The notes beneath the pieces are model-generated. The model did not search any database, was not told the origin of the DNA, and worked only from the letters and a program-made list of their open reading frames with translations. 64,000 nucleotides of DNA. Source: Oryzias latipes (Eukaryota > Chordata > Actinopteri > Beloniformes > Adrianichthyidae). Positions 1 through 13,900 of the stretch are shown here, one piece after another; position 1 is the first letter of the stretch; every line of letters starts with the position of its first letter. The DNA lies in the NCBI RefSeq assembly GCF_002234675.1, contig NC_019867.2, positions 30,942,614 through 31,006,613 on the forward strand, given 5' to 3'. Both the position numbers and the translations under genes were made by a program.

Positions 1-75
1 GATCTCCTGAAGTGGTCAGTGGAAGAAACCTCTTTAGGTCTACTGACCAGGTCCAGTTGTAGACTCAATGTATTT

Positions 76-277
76 CCCTTGTGCTATCCTAGGCACTTTA
101 ACATTTGGAGTTGGGTCATCTAGACCCACTAGACAGTGCTCTGAACCTTTTTTCTTCAATGATTTGTGATCTTCACTGGTGTCCATGGATTACATGAAAT
201 CTTTCCACCTTTATCCACCTTTGTCATGGTAGGGAGAACACGTCAATGGAAGGGGGGGTCATAGGATAGCACAAGGG
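76..277 (+). mobile_element. short TIR element (MITE), copy 1 of 3
   Basis: A 15-bp perfect inverted repeat bounds this 202-bp element: cccttgtgctatcct at 76-90 and its complement at 263-277. The interior is nearly the same as two more copies at 54353-54550 (opposite strand) and 54651-54861 (same strand). There is no coding capacity, so it must be non-autonomous. The superfamily is not assigned. Confidence 0.8.
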
Positions 278-942
278 TTATGAAGAGGATGATCAACGTT
301 TTCCACAGAGGGTTCATCTTATGGGGCATCGTTCTTTGAAAAAGGCTCCAGAACAGAACCAGTCCTCTTCACCAGTTTCTTCAGTCTCTTTGGGTCTCTG
401 ATGCTGCGACTGCAGAGGTGACCACACCCTCTCCAACAGAAGATAGACCAATATAGAAGATAGAGAAAACCTTTCAAAAAACACTGAAGGACTTGAGCAT
501 CCTCAAGAAGTGCTTCTAAAAAACAGCCTAAAATTGTCCAGTCTGTTCAAGTTAACACCAGGACTTTTGAACTCCTCCACTTCTCCTCCATGATGTAAAT
601 GGGGTTAAGATGTTCCTGCACCTCTAAAGCCCATGATCCTCTCCTTTATTTCATGTTCAAGGTCATGTTGTAATTCTCCAAATGACCACTAAAGGCTGAT
701 TTTACCTCAGCCCAATGACCTGTAGTTTGGAGGAATATCTGAATCTTCGGTTTGTTTTTGGTTGATTTAGTGAAAAAAAAAATCAAATTTAGGTTTTCCT
801 GACTTTGTACCAAACTGTTCTATCCTCTAACTCTGAAAGCAGAGAAAACTTCTTGTTGATGCTCTGGATGCTGAAGTTAAAATAAATGTGATTAAAAGTA
901 TTCCTACTGAGCCTCTGTCACAACAGCGCCCCCCCCCCCAGC
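278..942. other. no gene recognised
   Basis: I see no supported coding exon here. An AATAAA-like motif lies near 882. It could end an upstream gene lying outside the window, but nothing else supports that. A run of C lies at 931-939. Confidence 0.4.
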
Positions 943-1790
943 TTTATTGAACAGAATATTAAAGTACAAAAAACAACATCAAGGAATCGAATAGGACATC
1001 AGCCACAATAACCAATGAATGAACCAAAACAGCAATACAAGAAGTAATAGACATAGCAGGAGCAGATCAAAAATAGAGCTTCCTGATAAGAAAATAAAAT
1101 AGCTTATAATATATAAAAAAGATTAAAATAATGATATTTACAAAACAGAGTTTTCTTAGAGGATAGGATTAATTACCAAACAAAAAATTACAAATTGACA
1201 GTAAAATTGGGAGTTGTTTTTTTTTATTCTGCACTTATGTATGTAAATTTAGATTGGAGAAGTTACAAATTAAATAAAAATCTGTGAGGATTTGTTTGAA
1301 ATTGATAAGAATGTTACAGTTAAATCTGATGTTTACCAAACGTTCATATTGGTTCCAAAATTCAAGGGAGAATTCACAGAAGTAGAAAAGGTGAATAACT
1401 GATTCGGGAAAATAAATACAAAAACTAAAATTATTTTCTATATCTGAGAATTTGGATATATTTGTGGGGTAAATGCTATGTAGAATTTTTTTAATGTATT
1501 TCTTTAATTTTGTTATTTATAAAAAATGAATCTTGCAGTAACCATGTTTTTTTCCAATGTATATCATTTAAAAGATTGTTCCAAAAGATTTCTCCTTCAG
1601 GCATTGCGTCAATTTTAGAGGCTTCCTGATAAGGTGAGAGGTCATCAGCTGATTGAATCCTGGGGGGAGAGCTTTCATTACATGTTCAATTCTTTGCTTG
1701 TTACTGGAAAACATGTTTCATTTAGAAGCCTGCCATAATCCAACAAGGATCACAAAGATCCGAAACATAAATAATTTTTTTTATCTATCC
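943..1790 (-). mobile_element. 5'-truncated LINE 3' end (L1/Tx1-like clade)
   Basis: Read on the minus strand, this carries the broken C-terminal end of a LINE ORF2. The motif ILHSIYPTN is followed by HLFYFCEFSLEFW, the pattern of the zinc-knuckle region after the reverse transcriptase. An AT-rich 3' UTR follows, with a minus-strand AATAAA at 943-948. Stops and frameshifts interrupt the frame. The fragment of the same type at 49.9-51.3 kb shares the IYPTN and HLF motifs. The clade call rests on these motifs only. Confidence 0.7.
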
Positions 1791-1830
1791 AGGCCGCACC
1801 TTCCTCCTCATAAACCAGATCACCTTTGCG

Positions 1831-1852
1831 TGACGTCAGAGGAAGGGGCGGG
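1831..1852 (+). promoter_or_regulatory. arrdc1 proximal promoter: CRE and GC box
   Basis: A perfect palindromic cAMP-response element, TGACGTCA (1831-1838), is followed by an Sp1-type GC box, GGGGCGGG (1845-1852). Both lie 75-95 bp upstream of the arrdc1 start codon, inside a CpG-rich stretch that continues to about 2110. The arrangement is that of a TATA-less CpG promoter. The function is inferred. Confidence 0.55.
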
Positions 1853-1924
1853 CTCACATGTAGGTGAGACCCCCCAGCGGCTGTTGTTCGCATTCAGGTG
1901 ATCTGCGCGCACGCGGCGGACGTC

Positions 1925-4900
1925 ATGGGGAAGCTGCAGGAGTTCGAGATCGAGTTCGACAAGAAAAAAGAGGTGTACAGCCCGGGAGAGTCCATCTCCG
2001 GAACCGTGCGGGTCAGACTGAGCCAGGCGGTCCAGTGCAAAGGTGAGAGTCCGCCGGCGCGGCGCGGCGCGCGCTCACGACTCACCTGCGGGGAAGCGAG
2101 GCCGCAACACAAGGAAGTGCGGTTTCTTCCCGCAGGGACTTTCCTGCGTTCCGCTTCTCTCCCTTCTTTTCTTTGTATTGAAGTCCCACTAAGCCGCAAA
2201 GACTTTTATTGTAGTTTTTTTTTTTTAATGAGGGAGGGGTCCACCTTACAATAAAAAGCCCGAAAAGCTTCTCTTTATTTAAAGTTTGACTTAAAATAAA
2301 AACATTTCTGTTCACTTGGAATTCTGTTCTGTGAACTAAAATATTTTCCTGATGTTATGTCCCTTAGCAAAAAGTAGTCTATTTGAGTGTACTATAAGAT
2401 TATTTACCAGTATATTATGTTACTTTTTTATATAAACTTAAAATGTTCCAACTTATTCTGAAGAAGCATTCAGTTACTATACTTCCTACACATCCACGGT
2501 CTGTAGTACTGGCTATATTTATACTCAAGTATTACCTAATAAAATAACTTGAGGTGTAGTAGTACTACTTTTTACTACGGTACCGTGTCAGACGTAAAGA
2601 GTTTCTTCCCAGAAGAGGGTTCAGTCTTTTTAATGTTTGTTTATAATTTTCCTCATAAATTTAGAGCCGTCAAAACCTCCATCACATTCTCCATGATGAA
2701 GCCAAAACGCCAAACATGAGGCTGTTTTTGGCTAAAAGTTTAGTCTTTTATGGTAAAATCAAAAACGTGTGTGTGATATTTCTATGAAGCCATATTTGTG
2801 TTGTGGTTTTAACAGTGTAGTTGTGTAGTTGTGTTGGCAAAGTGTGTATATTCTGTTCAAATGCACACGACCCGTTTTTGACTGTTTATCTACAGACCAG
2901 ATTCCGCTCCATTCAATGACTTTAAAGCCGGCCGGCCCACACCATTAACCTGCACCACCGTGCATGACACAGGAATGTTAAATCTAGATTTTTTCCCCAG
3001 AAAACCGAAAACATTTTTTGGGGTCTTTTTTTATCGTTGGGAGTTTGAGTCTGTAATTCAGCTTCTAAATTGTTGTCAAATCAGAGGATGACTGAGTTAA
3101 AGTGTGCTAACGCATCATGAAAGTCTCAGCCGTGACCTTGTCGTCCTGCCAGGATGTGTTTCCACTGAAGGCAGCTCTGTTTTTGGGAGTGTCTGTTTGA
3201 TTGCGGCGCGTCCGGTCGGTTCACATTCCTGCCCTGGTGGAGCGGCTCAGGCAGGAATCTTCTTTGTGCAACACTTTCAATCTCTGACGTTATGGAGCCA
3301 ATGTTGCAGAACAAAGAGACACATTAGTGGACAAATGTTTACTCTTTACCGAGCAGGTGCCCTTCAGTGACATGTGGCACAGTGAAAGCATTAAGGACGG
3401 ACTTTCCTGTTTTCTTATCAAAGTTAGCTTGAATGTAAATATCTTCTGATTTTTCTCTGGAGTTTATTTTAGTTGCTGTAATGAACTTTGCTACCAGATA
3501 AAGAAGCAAACAGCAAAAAGTGTCGTGCGTTCATTAAAACAATAATTAAATGAGGCTCAGACGTCAGGCGGGTTTGTCCAGAGGTCGTCTGGTTCCAACG
3601 TGGCGACGTCCGTATTGTGAGAAAATGGCGACTTAATTGACTTCATTTGGTTGGAGCTAAACCATTTTCTATGTGTGATGTCACACTCACTCAGTCCCGT
3701 TCTCGTATACAGTCAATGGTTCCTTCAGCTGGACTGCTGCCTGGGTTTGAAGTGGAAGTCTTGAGTCTTAAATGTGCGGATCTAAATCAGGTCTGAGCAG
3801 CGATATGACGGGAAAACACTCAAACATGGAAAGCATTGTGTTGGTAAAATTTGGCCTAAAGATTTACATGAGAGTAAGACCCCGCTCACAAATCCCCAAC
3901 ACAATGTATCGGCCCTGGAGTAGAGCGGTCGACCTCGGTTCGATACCCGTCCTATGTGTCAAAGTGTCCACTGAGCCCCACTATGGCGTTTCATGGCTGT
4001 TTCATTGAACGAGCGCAAAGACAACTGAGCGAGTGTTTTCAGGAACTGAGCGGGTGAACCTTACAACCGCGCAATGCTAACCGAGTATTATAAAACTGCT
4101 GCAATCCTAACTGAGCGGCGCTCCTGCGCGCTCGCTGGGTCTGTGAGTAGTGTTCAGGGGGGGTGTTTGTCACTTGGGGGCAGTAACCTTCCTGGTTGAT
4201 CTGATTGGCCGAAAGTTGCGTGTCAGATCCAGATTACTGAAAACACTTGCTCAGTTATCTTTGTGCTCTTTTAGTTAATGGCTGCCATGAAACGCCATAC
4301 CCACACGTCTCCTGGTAGGTTGGTGCCAGTGGTCAGCAGCGTAGCCGCCATCGGTGTGTGAATGTGTGCGTGGGTGACCGGGATCGTGACTGTAACGCAC
4401 TTTGGGCCTTAAAGGAAGGGAGTAAACTACTATACAAGTATCTGCCATTTACCGTTCTTACCATCTAAAACGTGAAGTTTTGAATATGAGTTAAAGGGAA
4501 TTTGCAGGCCAAAGTCCCAACTTTTGCTGTGGAAAACCACTAAGAGGATCTGAATGTGTTATAAACCACTGATCCGGACTCTAAACTGAGCTTCTGCATA
4601 CCAACGTGAGCTCCTGGGCACCACGTTGATCCTGAGTATACGTCTAGATCTTATGTCTTAAAGACCCACTTCAATGAAAATGGTGTTTAACATGTTCCTA
4701 TGGCTTTACCCGATGATGGAGGTCATAAAGGAAATCAAGCTTAAATGGTGTTTGAGTATTTCTTCATTCGAGCTGGTGTGAATCAGGAGCAGATGAAAAA
4801 TTGCTGTAGGAAAAAGCTCATGCTAGTGACGTAGTGCTGTAGTCGGTGGTCTCCCTGCTCCATTCTGATGCATCCGCTATTAGACCAATAGATCCATGAA

Positions 4901-7900
4901 CGTCTTTGTTTTCCTAAACTGGACGACTGGATTCGCTACGATATTGCTGCCATTTTTGTTGCACCGCTAATGTTGATTGGAGTTTATGATGCTGAGGTTC
5001 AATAAGTCCAGAGATGAGTCGTCCAGAGTTTCTGTCACTCTACTCTGACTGAGGTCATTTCTGAAGAGAGAACATCCCATAATGAGTTATGTTGTCTTCA
5101 ACCACTGTCGTATCTCCGTCTCTCCAGCCGTCAAAGTGAACTGCAATGGCTTCTGTGGCATCAGCAGCAAAGAGAATGACGTGGCGTGGGCGGTGGAGGA
5201 GCAGTACTTCAACAGCACCGTTTCTGTTGCAGACAAAGGTAAAGGCTAACACACGAGCGTCCGTCCTCCTACGCCTGCATGCTATGTCTAATTTAAGATG
5301 AGATTGGACGAGTCAAACCGTAATCTGTGCCGTGCAGCAGCCTGGAAAACCGGCCCAGGTAGGTGGAGTGGAGTGTGAAGATTTCAGGAAGAAAAGCCTC
5401 TGGTTTTCCGCCGCTGCCCGAGGCGGCTCGGCCTGCTGGGAAACGGCCAGCCGATTGTTTCTGTTTCCACTGACGGATGTTATCTGCCCCCCACACAGGA
5501 ACCCTGAAAGAGGGGGAGACCGTTTTTCCATTCAAGTTTCTCATATCAGGTAAGAGAGAAGGTTTCACGTGGAGCATTGTTTTCCAGGTTTTGGCTTCAG
5601 GTTTTCCACTTCCACATGTTTTTAGCAGCGGTGGGGGCGGGAGTCCCACCTGTTTGTCTGGGTGGAGCTCAGGCTGTCAAAGTGGTCATTTGAGCTTTGC
5701 TGCGTGCAGCCGAGAGACGTCTGTCTTGTTTTAGCTTTAAATTTTAATCTGAAGGTGTAAAAGTTTCTTTAAAGCCTGTCACTGTGATGAGCTCTAACCC
5801 TTTAGGTTGAATTCTTCCGGTTAACTCTTCAACCCTTTACGTAGTTCACGTAATTCCAGGGAATTCTGAAGCGGTGAAGCATGCAATGCGCTGATCTGCA
5901 ACACTGAACAGTAGTGAGGTGTTTACACAGGCAAAAAGTGCGTTTGAGATCACCCAGGCAGCCGCAGTGCTGTGCAGATTGACTGGTGTGCAGATGCGCA
6001 TGTTTGGTAGTTTTTGCTCTGACATCACGCCATCATAAAGATATCGCGAGAGAGGAGCGGGTGCAAGGCGACCACCTTGGCGGGTACAGCGGGGATTTTT
6101 CTCCTGGCCCGCCTGCACAAACTACAAAAGCTAAATGCATTGTGGGAAATTGTCATTGCTGCTTTTCGTTGAACTACATCTGGATGGCAACAACCACAAC
6201 TTCCTGTTCTCATTCAGTCTCAGCGTTCGCTTTTACCCGCCGCCTGGTGACGCCAACGATCCAGGCGAGCCGTAAATCATCTCAAATACGGCTATCGCAA
6301 ATCAGCTGATTGTGGCGTGGAGAAAGGCGGCTTTGCAACAGTTCACTAACGTGAGGCGTTGCCAAACGCAAGGCTGTTACGAAAAGATGCTTTTCTCTTG
6401 GTCTGAACCACCTGAATCACACGGCGGCCCTGAAATCACGCCAACAAATCACTGAAGGCAAAAACATTTTAAAGATTTGGCAAAGCAAAACAAATGATTA
6501 AAAATAACATTACATTAAAAAATCCTAACAATTCCAGAGATGAAAACACAATTCTAAAGAACACAAAAACCAAATAAAAAGGAAACATTTCAGGAAACAA
6601 AAGTCGTTTCCAGAAGTCAAAATATTAAAAAACAAAACACAATGAGAAACCAGAAAAGATGGATGCTATCGCCTGATTGTGTTCCTTTTTTTTCTTTGTT
6701 TTTACATCATTTATTTAGTTTTTTTATCGTCATTGTGATCTTCAATTTGTTTTGCTCTGAGAGATTTGTTGGTATGATTTGCACTTCAGGGCCACCGTAG
6801 ATTCATGATCGCATTAGCAGTGGGACAATTATGGTATGTCAAGTTTTTTAGGTGTGAACGGTGCCAAAAGGTTAATCTGATCCATGTCAGCGTTTGTGCA
6901 GAGCCACAAATAAAAAGGTGTTTTGTTTGTTTGTTTGTTTGTTTTGAGGCTAGCATGTTTTTCCAGCACAACAATGTATCTCTGCAGAAAGCTGGGGAAG
7001 AATTCACTAAACGGTCCGACTTCAGTGCAGGACGGTGTTTGTTGGCATTGAGTCTGTCCCTCACGTCAGTTTCCGTGACGACGCCCGTGGTGGCGTTCTG
7101 GTCAAAGTTTGACTTGAGAACAAGGAAACGCTTGACTGGGTTTGCCCCAGGGCGGGTCAATGGATCAGGAAAAGAGATGAACCTTCTCTGATGTTTTTCT
7201 TCTGGTGACAGTAAATTAGTGAAGAAAACTGGATGATTAAATCGCCCGGATCGTTCTGTGAGAGAGTCCGTCCTGACAGTCGTCATGGTGATGTCAGCCG
7301 CTGTCGTGTGATTCCAGTCTTCATTGAAGTCCAATCTGATGGACGATTCCCTCCTGACGTCAGAGAGGAGGTGATATGGCGCCGTGAGGAGGAAATGTCT
7401 CTGGGAGCTCAGCTCTTCCTGTCAACCATTAACCCAGCGAGCTTCACCGTCATCCGGCGCTTTTTTCCTAAAAGACGAGCTTTTGGTTTGAAGAATTCCT
7501 CCTCCGTCTTCGTTCTGAGCTTCTGTTTGCTGCCTCATTTGTTGTCATTACCCAGAGTGAAACCTCTCCATGGTGACATGAGACAAACGGCACCAGCAGA
7601 ACCGGTTCTGCTGCACATCCGGATGTCTCATCCGAAACTTTGTGGCTTTAGTTTTGTTTTCCTGAACTGTTGCTGTTTCGGTCCTGGGGAGTCAAAGCTC
7701 AATAAAGTCTGACTCACTGTTGGCTTTTTACTGTACGTCTGACGACTTGCTGAATGTTTTCCACGGCTCTCTCTGAACTTCAGCTCTTTGTGTTCCCTGT
7801 TGGATTTGATTGATGGTTTGATTTGTGAAAGACTCAAGCGTGCGTGCTTGGAGGCGTGCGTCTCCACGCCATAACGGATGGAGAAGCGAGCGCGCTCCCA

Positions 7901-10900
7901 CACGCCGCCCCGTTAGCAAACACATTTTATGTCCTTTTTTTATCGCTGTGATAAGGAACCCTGATGACCCTCCCGTTCCAAAAAAGTGCTTTTATCATAA
8001 CTTTTAGAGTTGAGCAGCTTAACAACATAGCTGCAGTGAGATAAAAACTGTTTGTTGTTATGAATCCGTCGCCGCTTCCTTTCTGCTGATTTCTTGTTAT
8101 ATTTGACAGGTTTAATGTTAAAAATGTTTGTCTTGATTTGTTTTTAATGAATGTTTCGTAGAAAAATCTGATTTTCTGCACTTTAGTGTTTGTGATAAAT
8201 AGAAGTTGAGTTCTTTAAGCTCCCCCTCTCCTTTCTCTACAGCCACCGCTCCGACTTCTTTTAAGGGCAGCTATGGGAGGATTGTCTACAGAGTGCGGGC
8301 TTTCATTGAAAAGCCGGGTTTTTCAAAGGACTACACTGCAGAGAAACCTTTCTACCTGCACAGCATCCTCAACCTCAACGAGCTGCCGGATGTTTGGGTG
8401 AGCAGCGGGGCTTTATTATGAAAAACAAATGCTGTTAAAGGGTCTTTATCCTGCTTTTCTTAAGCCTTTCAGAGTAAACCATCTCCGTGTATTTGATTTT
8501 ATATTACCTTTGACGAAAGACGATAGAACAATTTCTTAATTGAATTTATTTTTGCAGCTCTTTTCTACACCCACAAGTAAGGCGACTTGATCTCTGAGGC
8601 TCCGCCTTTCTTTCCTTGTGGGTGCCGCCCATTTCATGACATCATCCTCGATTCAGCGCCGCCTCTGTGTTTCTGTCACAAAAACAAACATCCAAACTTT
8701 TCCAAAGCTGGATGTTCATTCATATCAAATGAAAGCCGATCACCGCTAGCTTCACGGAGAAAGTGGGCGTGTATGTTTGCCTGGGGGTGGAGCTGGCAGT
8801 GCAGACTCTTCCTGGAAGGGGCGGTTCTTCACTTTGTGATGTCACAATGTGCTCGTTTTTTTGGATTGGGAGGGGCTGGTGGTTTTTAGAGGAATACTCA
8901 GAGATGTGTGAACGGATAAAAATAACACTGTTGAGTTGTTTATTGGGAAGAACCAACGTTATAAAACATTTTAAAAAAGAGCTTCTGTTTCTTTCTCTTC
9001 ACTAAGTAGAAAAACTAAATTACTTGCGTCTTATGGGGGAAACTGAAAACATTTAAAAGATTTTTGAGTTACAAAATTAAGAGGTCCAAGTTCTCAACTA
9101 CCAGAAATGTTTGTTTGAACAGATACTTTATAAAAAAAACACTAAAATCAAGGTGTGATGCTCAATGGCGTTCTGAATGAGGTCACTTAACTTATTTGTC
9201 TTTTGAATGTCAAATCTGGAACATGAACATTCAATGCTTTGGTTTGAGTTGAGTCCATCTTGGGTTGCTGCTGCTAAACTCGAGTAGTTTCAGGTGATTT
9301 TTGACCCGTTTGACCTTCTGCTCATTTGACAAGCAACTCTCAAGTTTTAAAAACAGCTGATGTTCCATCAACTTTGACTGAACGCCTTTGACACTGAGCC
9401 AGCTCCTTTCAAATGAAACCGAGTGAGAGCTGCTTCTTGGCCTGTCAGGTGTTTATTTCACCCATCCAGACTCATGTCGTTCCCCCTGCAGGGCATCAAC
9501 TCTTCAGAAGTCAGTCAGCAGTTCACCTACATGCTGATGAAGACGGGCACCATAGTCCTGAGGGCCCAAACGGACATGAAGGGCTACACTCCCAACCAGA
9601 TCATCCAGGTGATGGCCAACATCCACAACCAGTCTGGGAAGAGCACGGGCAACATCTCCGCCAGCCTGGTGCAGGTGAGGACTCATCACGCCTCTTTAGA
9701 GTGTACTGATGATGATCCACACTATAGAACACGTGTCAAACTCGAGGCCCACTATGTGGCCCACGAGAGCATAAAGGTTTTTAATGTCTGAAAATTAAAA
9801 TTGGTGTGTATTTATTCATATCTGGGGGGAATCAGACTTGAAATATCAGATTGGTCAACTATACATCAGGACCTAAACACTGTCCATATAACCTAACCTG
9901 GCAGATTTATGCTAAAGTAACAAGCAAACATATGTATTTACATATATATTTTCTATGCAACTGGAATTGTCACTTTAAAAAGTTATAGTAAATAAATACA
10001 TTTTTTAACATTAAGGAGTACCGGTAGTTACATTTATTTTTCATTACTTTTAGTTACATGTATAAGTTAAATGTGGCCTTCTGTGAAAATGAGTTTGACC
10101 CCCCTGCTATAGAAGAACATTATCCTTCAAAGATTCGTGTATTAAGAATGTATTTTTACAAAAACTTGAATTAAAAATACCCAGTTTATTTAAATGTCAT
10201 TCAGTCTTTCCCTGAGCTGCTTTGCTAAACATGATGCTCCTTTTATTCTCTTTTCTGTTGAAGCCTTCAGAATCATGTTTGTAATTCTGGTTTTCAAACA
10301 AGGAAAGAAAAAAAATGTGGTATTTATCACCATCACATGTAAACATCTGGGGTTTTTATCCCTAAAAGTTGAGTGTTAGAGTAATAAACGTTAAAATTTC
10401 TATACATTTTTTGTAAAGAGATGAACAAGTAATTATTGTTGGCATTGAAATGCAAGATCAACAAAAGCAATTAAAGAAGCTAAAGTAGGTCACAAAAACA
10501 CCAAAATGTCACACGAGCTGTTCCTATGTAATTATTATAGTATTTAACTGTTTTTTTCAGTCACTTTGGTTCATTCCTCTCAACAGAATTCAACTTTGCA
10601 CAACAGTTTAATCTCCACAACATTTGGTCGTTGGGGTGCAGCCTAGTGGTGGTTTTATGTTAATTTCATCCAATGCTGTTTGCTTTTGGACATGAAGCAT
10701 TAGAGCAAAAGAATCACTTCTCTTAACTTGTTTAATCGAGTCGGTCAGAATGAGCTGTACTTGTCATTTATCACAGAACTAACAATCTTCAATTCCTTGC
10801 TGGTGTTATTGCACACAAAATAGTAGAACATGTTGTCAAAGGTCGTATGCATCATTTACATTTACATTTAAAAAAGACTTCAAGTTGGCCAAAGGCAGAC

Positions 10901-13900
10901 CGGTGGAAGAAATCACACCTCTGATGTCCCAGGAGGGAATTTAACAATGTGAGCAGCGCTCTCAGAAAACGGCGTCCACGCCCATGTTTCCCGTCTTGGT
11001 CCGTACGACACACACCCGTTGACTTGTGGAGTGTCTTCCTCCCTATTCTCCATTCCTAAATCCCATTGAGGAGTTTTCTTTTCCTGGAGGTGGAAAGGAT
11101 TTGTCTGTTGTCCAAACGACCTGCTGCAACCATGGATGCAGCTTGATGACATCACAGCAGAGGGTGGAGTCTGCATTGAAGAAGAAGCTTTCCTCTGAGC
11201 ATTGACGGAGCTGATGGTCACTGTGATGTCGAGGAAAATGTCTCACCAGTCAGACGGGAGCGTCTGGTTCTCCATGACCCATGTGCAGTGAGGTTTACTG
11301 AGCCAAAGGGAGTTTATATCGATGTTCTTCTTCCAGTCGCACATGTGAACAGTTTGAAGTATAAAGTGAAGTGCATATTCCTGCGTGGTACTTGACGCTG
11401 TCTTCACTTTGCGTGACATTGGGAAGCACTTTTAGAGAATTTTGTCTCAATGAAAACAAAAAGTTTTGACTTGATTGTTCAAAGATGCTGGAGTCAGAAG
11501 TTGTCATTTTGACGACACCGACACTCATTTGAGATAAAAACTTGCTTTTGAAGTTTGCCTTTAAGGCCTGAATCCATATGAACGTCCCATTCCGAGCTGC
11601 TGGTTTGCTTTTGTGCAAATGACTTTCCATTTTGAGACGGTAATGCTGTTGAGAAAAATGCACCGAAGCGACCGAGACAAACCAACGAGTCATAATGGAG
11701 GATGACGATGACGCTGAAGATCATATGGACCATTTTTACTCAATGGAAAAATTGACATTTCAACTAAAACTAAAGGGAAAAATAGTGCCAAAATGTGGAA
11801 AACCACTAAAATTCTGAGTTTGAGGGGAAAAACGGCCCAGTTATTGTGTATTATGTTTATTTTTTTATTTGTAGTAGTTGCTGACACATGTCTGTAAACA
11901 CAACTGGAAAAAAACACACACACACACACACACACAAAAACAACAGTTCATAAAGTAGTGCGCCTAATTTACCAGAGAATTAGTCATCTGGTAATTATTA
12001 GCTAAAATGAAGTTCAATAATGTTGTGTTTGTATTGCCAAGACTGACAAAATATGGGTCTGAATTTTTATTTAATAAATTAGGGTTTTAACCTGCAAATT
12101 AAATTATGCTAAGAAAACTAAAATATGTGCTAAATGTAACAAAACTGACTAACTGTGGAACTGCAGTGGGAGAGCTACATGTTTTGGGAAAAACGAAGGA
12201 TAAAAGCCCAACGAGTGAACAAAACTGTGAGAACAGCTAAAGGTTGAAAATATGTGGGCCACACACATTTGCCTTTCTGAGCATTTCTTTATTCAAATGA
12301 TTGTAAAAATGCCGTTTTAAACATGAAAGCTGCATTATGCTCTCACAGCCTCACATTTCCTGCTATGTCTTCCCCAGAGAGTGACCTACGAGATGAAGAA
12401 GCCGATCCACGACATCAAAACCATAGCAGAGGTGGAGGGAGGGTCAGTGAAGGGGGGCAAAGAGATGGAATGGGAAGAGAAGATCATCATCCCTCCTCTT
12501 CCTCAGTCCTCTCTGGCTGGCTGTGAGCTCATAAGGATTGACTATTATGTGAAAGTAAGACGTCACACGTGATGCTTTGCACTCAATGTCTGGATGCAAT
12601 TACCTGCTGGAATAATTGAAGAAAACCTGTTTACATCTGGCAGCTTTCTTTTTATTTTGTTTTTTAAGCAATCGGAACAAGAAAGAGACTTTTTTTCTCC
12701 AAAAGTCTAATTTACTAAGGATAGATTTTAGTGTTTCTTTTTAGAATTCTCGCCCGTTTACCTATAATCTTCTAACCCAACTTTCTGAAGGCACATCACC
12801 TCCGTAGATAATTACCTCTCAGACGTCATTTTCTCTGTGGAACAGATGTGACGGTTACTCTGGTGAACTAACCGCCATCTCTCCTTCAGGTCAGCCTGAA
12901 GTCTCCTGAAGTCGTTCTGACGTTACCCGTCCACATCGGCAACGTGGCGCTCAGCAAGAAGAGTCGCTCTACAAAAAAACCAGAGGCTCCTTCCTCCTCT
13001 ATTGACGCACCGGACAGCAAAGCCTCTTCCTCCTCCCCGTCGCCCTCTTTGCCTGCTCCCAAACCGGCTCCCCGTCCCACCCCGCGCTCCAGGATGTCCT
13101 CCCACAATCCCCCCAGTGCTCCTCCCGTGGACTACTACCCCGCAGCAGAGGGCGGGAACGTGACAAACGAAGACTTGAACAAGCGCCAGTCCCAGTTGGT
13201 GTCGCCGAATGCTTTCAGCTACGCCCCGGGCCTCTTCTTCCCCCCAAACCTGCCGCCCAACGGCCCGGCAGCTGAGCCGCCAGGGGCTGCTGGGGCTTCA
13301 GCGCTTTACCCCCCCCTGAACACTGCCAGCTCAGTGGCTGCACCACACATCCTGCCTCCAGGCTACGCCACCTCTGCTTACCCTCATGGTGAGTCTGCAT
13401 ACATTCACCTTTTTACAGACTGGTCTGTTTGGTGGTACTGGAACATGTCCAGGGCCCGTTCTGCTTTTATACTGATGCACAGAGGCAGGAGTCGATGGTG
13501 TGTCCTTAAACGTGATGCTCCAACCGTGTGAGGAAGGAGCTACCGTCAAATGTTTTCATCCTCATGGCTGCATTGAAGCATTGACTTGTATGCAAAGACA
13601 TAGATGATGTTGAGAGATGCTCTTTTGCTGAAGAGCTCTGCAAAAGCATCTCAGTGATCTCATTTCCAAGTCTGGGTTCATGACGTCATCCAGAGACTCT
13701 CCCGGTACGGTGAGCTTCAACGTCTGCTGCAGGAGCGGCGTCTGAATGGCGGCGCAGCGTCTGTCTCTGTGTGACCCGGCGTGATGGCTTTCTGCCCCGC
13801 TTTAAAGAGTGAAAAGAAAACAATCCAAACAAAACTAGTCCACGTCTTCATTATAGCAGGGTTCGTACGCTCAAGACAAACCTGGAAACGTTTTGGAAAT

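Noticed and set aside
3905-3960. A functional tRNA gene
   Set aside because: Only A- and B-box-like sequence is present, with no full cloverleaf; it continues into a SINE body.
6786-7334. 182-codon minus frame in arrdc1 intron 3
   Set aside because: No recognisable similarity or composition bias, and it overlaps an equally open plus frame; consistent with chance.
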